From contig JAUXVJ010000016.1 of assembly GCA_030684515.1 (NCBI GenBank), positions 272,001-324,039 on the forward strand: a DNA stretch of 52,039 nucleotides, read 5' to 3'. This DNA is from Actinomycetota bacterium. GTDB taxonomy: Bacteria > Actinomycetota > Actinomycetes > S36-B12. The stretch's first letter is position 1. Every line of letters begins with the position of its first letter. Below the pieces are notes generated by a model. It searched no databases, was not told where the DNA came from, and worked only from the letters and a program-made list of their open reading frames with translations. A program made the position numbers and the translations under genes. Shown piece after piece: positions 48,147 to 52,039 of the stretch.

Positions 48147-48856
48147 TCCTTGGAGTAGTCGGGCAGGAAGCGCAGCAGGACGGTGCCATCCTCGACGAGC
48201 ACCTGCGAGAAGGAGCCCTGCACTGGTGCATCAAGATGGCCGATCAGGCTCATGGTGGCTCCCTGGATCATCGGTGTGATCGTCAGGAGTAGTTCGTCCA
48301 GCATTTGAGCACGAATCAGGCTGGTCAGCAGAGCTGGTCCGCCTTCTGAATGCACACGCGTGAGCCCGCGCGAGTGCAAGACCTTGAGCGCGACCGCAAG
48401 GTCGACCTGCTCGACGCCACAGGCAATCAAGTCAGCACTCGCCTTGAGCCAGGCAGGGGCAGAGTCAATCGCCTTCTGGGTCGTCAGCAGGAGCGTCGTG
48501 GGTGAGTCAGGTGTGGTTCGGGCGAACAACGGGAGATCGTGTGGCACTGCAAGTGTGCGCGAGACAAGCGCGACAGGCACTGCTGTCGGGCGGTATCCCT
48601 CGGCGCGCGCCGTCCCTGCGCCTACCAGGATGACATCGCTGTCTCGCCGCAGAGCTCCGAAGACCTTCTTGTCAACGGGAGTGGCGATAGTTGCTGATCG
48701 ACCGTCTGCTCCCACTGCAGCGCCGTCTTGGGTCATCACCATGTTGCAGCGCACCCACACTCGCTCTTTAGTAATGGAGGAGGTGGGCCATTCATACAGG
48801 GCGGGACTGAACTCGACGTCGGTCAGTTGACCTTCGGCCGCATCAATCCTTTGCAT
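48143..48856 (-). CDS. pyrimidine reductase family protein (RibD C-terminal domain)
   Basis: 237 aa. Dihydrofolate-reductase-like fold: VRCNMVMTQDGAAVGADGRS, SDVILVGAGTARAEGYRPT, TRVHSEGGPALLTSLIRAQM and ELLLTITPMIQG match RibD-C reductases that act on riboflavin precursors or pteridines. No deaminase domain is fused and no other rib genes are nearby, so the substrate is uncertain. ATG 48856 follows GGGAGGATCGGCAG. It is tail-to-tail with the ABC permease. Confidence 0.9.
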   Translation of the reverse strand: MQRIDAAEGQLTDVEFSPALYEWPTSSITKERVWVRCNMVMTQDGAAVGADGRSATIATPVDKKVFGALRRDSDVILVGAGTARAEGYRPTAVPVALVSRTLAVPHDLPLFARTTPDSPTTLLLTTQKAIDSAPAWLKASADLIACGVEQVDLAVALKVLHSRGLTRVHSEGGPALLTSLIRAQMLDELLLTITPMIQGATMSLIGHLDAPVQGSFSQVLVEDGTVLLRFLPDYSKD

Positions 48857-48920
48857 CTGCCGATCCTCCCACGGCGCCTATGGTTTGGAATTGTCACTAG
48901 GCAAGTGGTTGGCTACTGGG

Positions 48921-49181
48921 ATGGAACTCTCCGGAATTCTCAGCGGGCTGTTTGCCGGAATCGTGATCGGCCTGATTGCCCGAATCCTGGTGCCGAGCAT
49001 GCAACCCATCGGATGCCTGCTGACGATCTTCATAGGAATCCTTGGTGCGGCCGGCGGATTGGCTCTGGCGGCTGCTGGAGGCTGGGAAGACAGTTTCTGG
49101 CTGACCTTCATCACTCAAATTGTGATCGCCACCATCCTCGTGGCCATCGTCGCTTCACTCTTCAGGAAGAGCTCACCATGA
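48921..49181 (+). CDS. GlsB/YeaQ/YmgE family membrane protein
   Basis: 86 aa. Three hydrophobic segments, including GILSGLFAGIVIGLIARILV and GCLLTIFIGILGAAGGLALA, with the GxxxG-rich transglycosylase-associated pattern of this stress-linked family. ATG 48921 is favoured over the upstream TTG 48885 by family alignment. TTGTCA and TACTGG with a 17-nt spacer lie before it, but the -10 is too near the ATG for normal use, so the promoter is unclear. It overlaps the Rieske gene by four bases. Confidence 0.85.
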   Translation: MELSGILSGLFAGIVIGLIARILVPSMQPIGCLLTIFIGILGAAGGLALAAAGGWEDSFWLTFITQIVIATILVAIVASLFRKSSP

Positions 49182-49609
49182 CATCTGGATCGCTGGATCG
49201 CCGCACGTTGCTGCTCGGGCTCTGCGGAATTACCGCTGCCGGCTTGGGCACTGCTCTGCTTGCAGATGGAGCGCAGGCAGCCACCGGAATCAAGGTGCTG
49301 GCAAACGGCCAGGCGGCCTTGACCGTCAAGCAGATTGCCGGACTCGCGAAGGTCGGTGGCTCAGTCAATCTCGGGACTGTCAAGGGGGTTCCCACCGTTG
49401 TCGTCCGAACCGGAGCGTCCACGTATGCGGCCCTTGATCTGCGCTGCACCCATCAGGGCGTCACCGTCCAGAGTGCCAATGGAGCCTGGGCATGCCCTGC
49501 GCATGGCTCGAGGTTCGCCGCAAATGGAGCCGTGACGGGTGGGCCGGCGATGCGAAATCTCAACTCCGTCAAGAGCACATTCAAGAATGGCGTACTGACA
49601 GTCGGATAG
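49178..49609 (+). CDS. Rieske [2Fe-2S] protein with Tat-type signal
   Basis: 143 aa. An N-terminal twin-arginine-like segment (SLDRRTLLLGLCGITAAG) suggests export as a folded protein by Tat. The cluster ligands are Cys90-His92 in CTHQG and Cys106-His109 in CPAHG, the standard Rieske spacing. The small size and lack of an oxygenase domain suggest a periplasmic or extracytoplasmic electron carrier. ATGA overlap with the GlsB-type membrane gene is unusual and hints at a shared membrane complex. Confidence 0.9.
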   Translation: MTSGSLDRRTLLLGLCGITAAGLGTALLADGAQAATGIKVLANGQAALTVKQIAGLAKVGGSVNLGTVKGVPTVVVRTGASTYAALDLRCTHQGVTVQSANGAWACPAHGSRFAANGAVTGGPAMRNLNSVKSTFKNGVLTVG

Positions 49610-49620
49610 CTGCGAAAAGA

Positions 49621-49651
49621 AGAAGGCCCATCGCGATGCGACGGGCCTTCT
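49621..49651 (-). terminator. terminator of the minus-strand tRNA cluster
   Basis: Perfect 9-bp stem agaaggccc/gggccttct with a 13-nt loop. On the minus strand the second arm is followed by TCTTTTCGC, a T-rich tail, so it best serves the tRNA transcript arriving from the right. It may also end the Rieske transcript. Confidence 0.8.
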
Positions 49652-49655
49652 GACG

Positions 49656-49728
49656 TGGGCGATACTGGAATCGAACCAGTGACCTCTTCCGTGTCAAGGA
49701 AGCGCGCTAGCCCCTGCGCCAATCGCCC
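49656..49728 (-). tRNA. tRNA-Val (anticodon GAC)
   Basis: 73 nt. The acceptor stem GGGCGAT/ATCGCCC, the anticodon arm CTTCC-TTGACAC-GGAAG and the T-arm CACTG..CAGTA are intact. No CCA is encoded. Last of three tRNAs on this strand. Confidence 0.95.
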
Positions 49729-49796
49729 AAGACCGGAGAAGACTACACGTGCAGGATGCAGTGGGGTCAGTTGGTCAAGGCAGGCTTCACACCTCG

Positions 49797-49867
49797 AGGT
49801 GGAGACGGGATTTGAACCCGTGTAGACGGCTTTGCAGGCCGTTGCCTCGCCTCTCGGCCACTCCACC
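49797..49867 (-). tRNA. tRNA-Cys (anticodon GCA)
   Basis: 71 nt with the acceptor stem GGTGGAG/CTCCACC and the U73 discriminator typical of tRNA-Cys. The anticodon arm is ACGGC-CTGCAAA-GCCGT and the T-arm is CGGG-TTCAAAT-CCCG. No encoded CCA. The spacer to tRNA-Val (49729-49796) holds nothing I can support. Confidence 0.95.
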
Positions 49868-49909
49868 GGTGCGCTTGAAGGCGCTGTCCGCGCCAAATTG
49901 GCGCTAACG

Positions 49910-49982
49910 AGCGGACGACGGGATTCGAACCCGCGACCCTCACCTTGGCAAGGTGATGCGCTACCAGCTGCGCTACGTCCGC
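49910..49982 (-). tRNA. tRNA-Gly (anticodon GCC)
   Basis: 73 nt with the acceptor stem GCGGACG/CGTCCGC, the anticodon arm TCACC-TTGCCAA-GGTGA and the T-arm GCGGG-TTCGAAT-CCCGT. U73 fits actinobacterial tRNA-Gly. The Gly-Cys-Val order is common in actinobacteria. Confidence 0.95.
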
Positions 49983-50054
49983 ATGACCTGAACGGTCGAT
50001 GAAGAAGACTATCTGACGTGCCGCACTGACGCGAACGTGGGGAGAGGCGCGCGG

Positions 50055-50060
50055 CAGAAT
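50055..50060 (+). promoter_or_regulatory. -10 element for pabB, predicted leaderless
   Basis: CAGAAT ends six bases before GTG 50067, matching the geometry of the SSB-like gene promoter (CAGATT, six bases, ATG). Confidence 0.5.
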
Positions 50061-50066
50061 GGTGAA

Positions 50067-51110
50067 GTGATCATTCAGGCTGACGAAGCGGTGGCATACG
50101 CCGGCGGCTTGTGGGCCACTGAACTCATGGAAGTGAGCACTGACTGGTCAGTCCTTGATTCCACGGGGCGATGGATCTGTGTGGTGCCGTATGAAGGTGT
50201 TCCGCAGTTCTTGCGCTTCGCTTCGTGGACAGCCAGCACTCCGACACTGACCGACAGCACTTGGATTGGCCCGGGCGTGGATTCGTGGATGAGTTCCATG
50301 AGCCAAACGGAGTACATGGACGCTGTTGAAACCACGAGGGAAGCCGTCGCAGCTGGTGAGGTCTATCAGGCCAATATCTGTCGCGTGCTTCGCGCTCAAC
50401 TTGGCACGCAAGATCGGGACATTGCCGCATTGCACCAACTGCTGATGCGCGACAACCCGGCGCCGTTTGCCTTCATGCTGCGCGTGCCGACTCTAGGTTT
50501 GCATATTGCCTCCGCCAGTCCGGAGTTGTTCCTGTCTCGAGAGCAATCCCTCCTGGTCTCCGGGCCGATCAAGGGCACCGGACGAACTCGTGTGGACCTC
50601 ACAGACAAGGACCGAGCAGAGAACATCATGATCGTTGATCTTGTCCGCAATGATCTGGCGCGGGTCTCTGCTGTCGGCACGGTGGAGGTGCCAGATCTCT
50701 TGCTGGAGGAAACGCATCCTGGCCTCGTGCATCTCGTGTCGCACGTGTCGGGTCGCCTGATTCCCCGGACGACCTGGGAACAGATATTCGACGCTACGTT
50801 TCCACCCGGTTCGATCACGGGTGCACCGAAGTCGACTGCGGTGAAGTTGATTGCAGCCCTGGAACCGGCCAGTCGATCCTGGTACTGCGGAGCAATGGGT
50901 TGGGTGGATGCCGACGAGGCAGGCGCTGGACTCAGCGTTGGCATCCGAAGCTTCTGGATTGAAGGCAATGAGCTGTGCTTTGGTACCGGTGCAGGCATCA
51001 CCTGGCTCTCCGACGCAGAGCGCGAGTGGCAGGAGACGGAGTTGAAGGCGGCTCATCTGATCACTGTGGCCGGACAATCGTGGGACGCAACAGATGGGAG
51101 AGTGTCGTGA
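50067..51110 (+). CDS. pabB: aminodeoxychorismate synthase component I
   Basis: 347 aa. Chorismate-binding enzyme. GEVYQANICRVLRA, SASPELFLSREQ, PIKGTGRTR, DRAENIMIVDLVRNDLARV, HLVSHVSGRL, FPPGSITGAPK and FGTGAGITWLSDAEREWQE are in the correct order. PIKGT with Lys, rather than the Ala of anthranilate synthase, marks the PabB type. The N-terminal domain is short (about 85 aa versus about 150-200), a compact version. GTG 50067 is chosen by the leaderless promoter; GTG 50037 is also open. No pabA amidotransferase is adjacent. Confidence 0.92.
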   Translation: MIIQADEAVAYAGGLWATELMEVSTDWSVLDSTGRWICVVPYEGVPQFLRFASWTASTPTLTDSTWIGPGVDSWMSSMSQTEYMDAVETTREAVAAGEVYQANICRVLRAQLGTQDRDIAALHQLLMRDNPAPFAFMLRVPTLGLHIASASPELFLSREQSLLVSGPIKGTGRTRVDLTDKDRAENIMIVDLVRNDLARVSAVGTVEVPDLLLEETHPGLVHLVSHVSGRLIPRTTWEQIFDATFPPGSITGAPKSTAVKLIAALEPASRSWYCGAMGWVDADEAGAGLSVGIRSFWIEGNELCFGTGAGITWLSDAEREWQETELKAAHLITVAGQSWDATDGRVS

Positions 51111-51913
51111 TTTGGTGGGGGACTCTGAACGGGGGTGAATTGCTGGAGGATTCGGCGCGGCCCATCTCGTACCTGGACCGAGGATTTCTTGTGGGCGAAG
51201 GCGTATTTGAAACTCTCGTCGTACACAGCGGAGTGCCATTTGCCTTGACGCGGCATCTGTACCGGCTGGAACGTTCGTCTCAGATTCTCGGACTGCCCAC
51301 CCTGAATCTTGACGTGATCAAGGCTGCCATCGCAGATGTCATCGACGCGAACCGCACTTCGGTTGGAGAGCTCGCTCGGTTGCGCATCACACTGACATCA
51401 GGAGATGGCCAACCCAGCCTGCTGGTGACGCTGACGGCACAAGCCGCTTGGCCCGAGACCACGAGTGTCATCACTGTGCCTTGGGTGCGAAACGAACGCT
51501 CAGCAATCGTCGGAGCCAAGACCACGTCCTATGCAGAGAATGTCGCGGCTCTTGCGGCAGTTCATGCAAGAGGAGTCTCAGAGGCGCTCATGGCCAATAC
51601 CCAGGGACTGCTCTGTGAAGGGACGGCATCCAACGTATTTGTTGTCGTCAATGGCCAGATTCAGACTCCCTCGCTCAGCAGTGGCTGTCTGCCTGGCGTT
51701 ACCCGCAGCCTTGTGCTGGAGTGGTTCGGTGGGATCGAAGCGGAATTGCCGTACGAGGTCCTGCAATCCGCTGATGAGATATTCCTGACGTCATCAACGC
51801 GCGAAGTGCATCCTGTCGAGCTGCTCGATGATCGTCGGCTTGATGTGCGTCCGGTGGGGACTGACTTGCGAGCACGATTCGTGGAGCTGAGAAAGAGCAA
51901 AGTCGATCCTTGA
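51107..51913 (+). CDS. pabC: aminodeoxychorismate lyase / class IV aminotransferase
   Basis: 268 aa, GTG overlapping the pabB stop by four bases. PLP fold type IV: SYLDRGFLVGEGVFETLVVH is the start, the catalytic Lys is in VGAKTTSYAENVAALAAVHA, and the Glu plus phosphate-binding motif is LLCEGTASNVFVVVNGQI. It forms p-aminobenzoate from the PabB product for folate synthesis. Sequence alone does not exclude a branched-chain or D-amino-acid aminotransferase, but the pabB neighbour makes PabC most likely. Confidence 0.9.
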   Translation: MIWWGTLNGGELLEDSARPISYLDRGFLVGEGVFETLVVHSGVPFALTRHLYRLERSSQILGLPTLNLDVIKAAIADVIDANRTSVGELARLRITLTSGDGQPSLLVTLTAQAAWPETTSVITVPWVRNERSAIVGAKTTSYAENVAALAAVHARGVSEALMANTQGLLCEGTASNVFVVVNGQIQTPSLSSGCLPGVTRSLVLEWFGGIEAELPYEVLQSADEIFLTSSTREVHPVELLDDRRLDVRPVGTDLRARFVELRKSKVDP

Positions 51914-51931
51914 TACAGTTCTGCGCATTCC

Positions 51932-52006
<75 letters not shown>

Positions 52007-52039
52007 ACCGGAACGCTTTGGTATGGCGTTGTGGCGTAG

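Overview
The window reads as a contiguous piece of chromosome from a moderately high-GC actinobacterium (Actinomycetota). The evidence is the 23S rRNA with the long extra stem region typical of high-GC Gram-positives, the gene order tlyA-nadK-recN-pyrG-nudix-xerD-parA-scpA-scpB-pseudouridine synthase-aroH-tyrA-cmk-der, F420-type enzymes (LLM and Ddn families), GAF-ANTAR regulators, a GPGG-motif small membrane protein, and heavy use of GTG/TTG and leaderless starts. I cannot name a genus. A freshwater or marine free-living lineage is a guess from compact gene spacing. No phage, transposon, IS element, plasmid origin or CRISPR array is visible.

Layout. 1-2.9 kb: 3' part of a ribosomal RNA operon (23S lacking its 5' end, then 5S and a strong terminator). 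3-21.4 kb: one long co-directional housekeeping block. It opens with an arginine-rich disordered/TPR protein and an SSB-like protein, then runs through a TPR/HAD/phasin-like/acidic-protein set, RNA methylation (tlyA), NAD kinase, DNA repair (recN), CTP synthesis, recombination and chromosome segregation (xerD, ParA, scpA, scpB), rRNA pseudouridylation, tyrosine synthesis (aroH, tyrA), cmk, an acyltransferase-like protein and der. Many of these genes overlap by 1-14 nt, so translation is probably coupled. 21.4-23.6 kb: a YkgJ-type protein, tRNA-Pro(GGG), then a poorly coding stretch with one or two small secreted orphans on the minus strand.

23.6-27.8 kb: a three-gene cell-envelope operon (proline-rich membrane-anchored protein, lipoprotein, class A penicillin-binding protein with PASTA). 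27.8-38.4 kb: a lipid/acyl-CoA and redox region (three SDRs, acyl-CoA dehydrogenase, LLM monooxygenase, malonyl-CoA-synthetase-like ligase). It also holds a frameshifted VWA gene, an N-formylglutamate amidohydrolase and an MFS exporter under a palindromic operator. 38.4-41.5 kb: small secreted proteins (one frameshifted), two tandem GAF-ANTAR regulators and two small membrane proteins. 41.5-45.6 kb: thioesterase, FMN reductase, aldo/keto reductase, Ddn-like protein, DUF2461 protein, and a tiny gene overlapping a two-TM protein tail to tail. 45.6-49.6 kb: a two-gene ABC exporter, a RibD-like reductase, a GlsB-type membrane protein coupled to a Rieske protein. 49.6-52 kb: tRNA Gly-Cys-Val on the minus strand, then pabB-pabC and tRNA-Val(CAC) on the plus strand.

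The most consistent unannotated signal is regulatory. At least nine genes have a TANNNT-like -10 hexamer ending exactly six bases before the start codon, which predicts leaderless mRNAs. No obviously new multi-gene defence or mobile system is visible. The best candidates for novelty are the Arg-rich IDR-TPR protein beside the rRNA operon, the envelope trio, the GAF-ANTAR pair with a hairpin that would mask its ribosome-binding site, and the double-hairpin/micro-gene locus near 45.1 kb.
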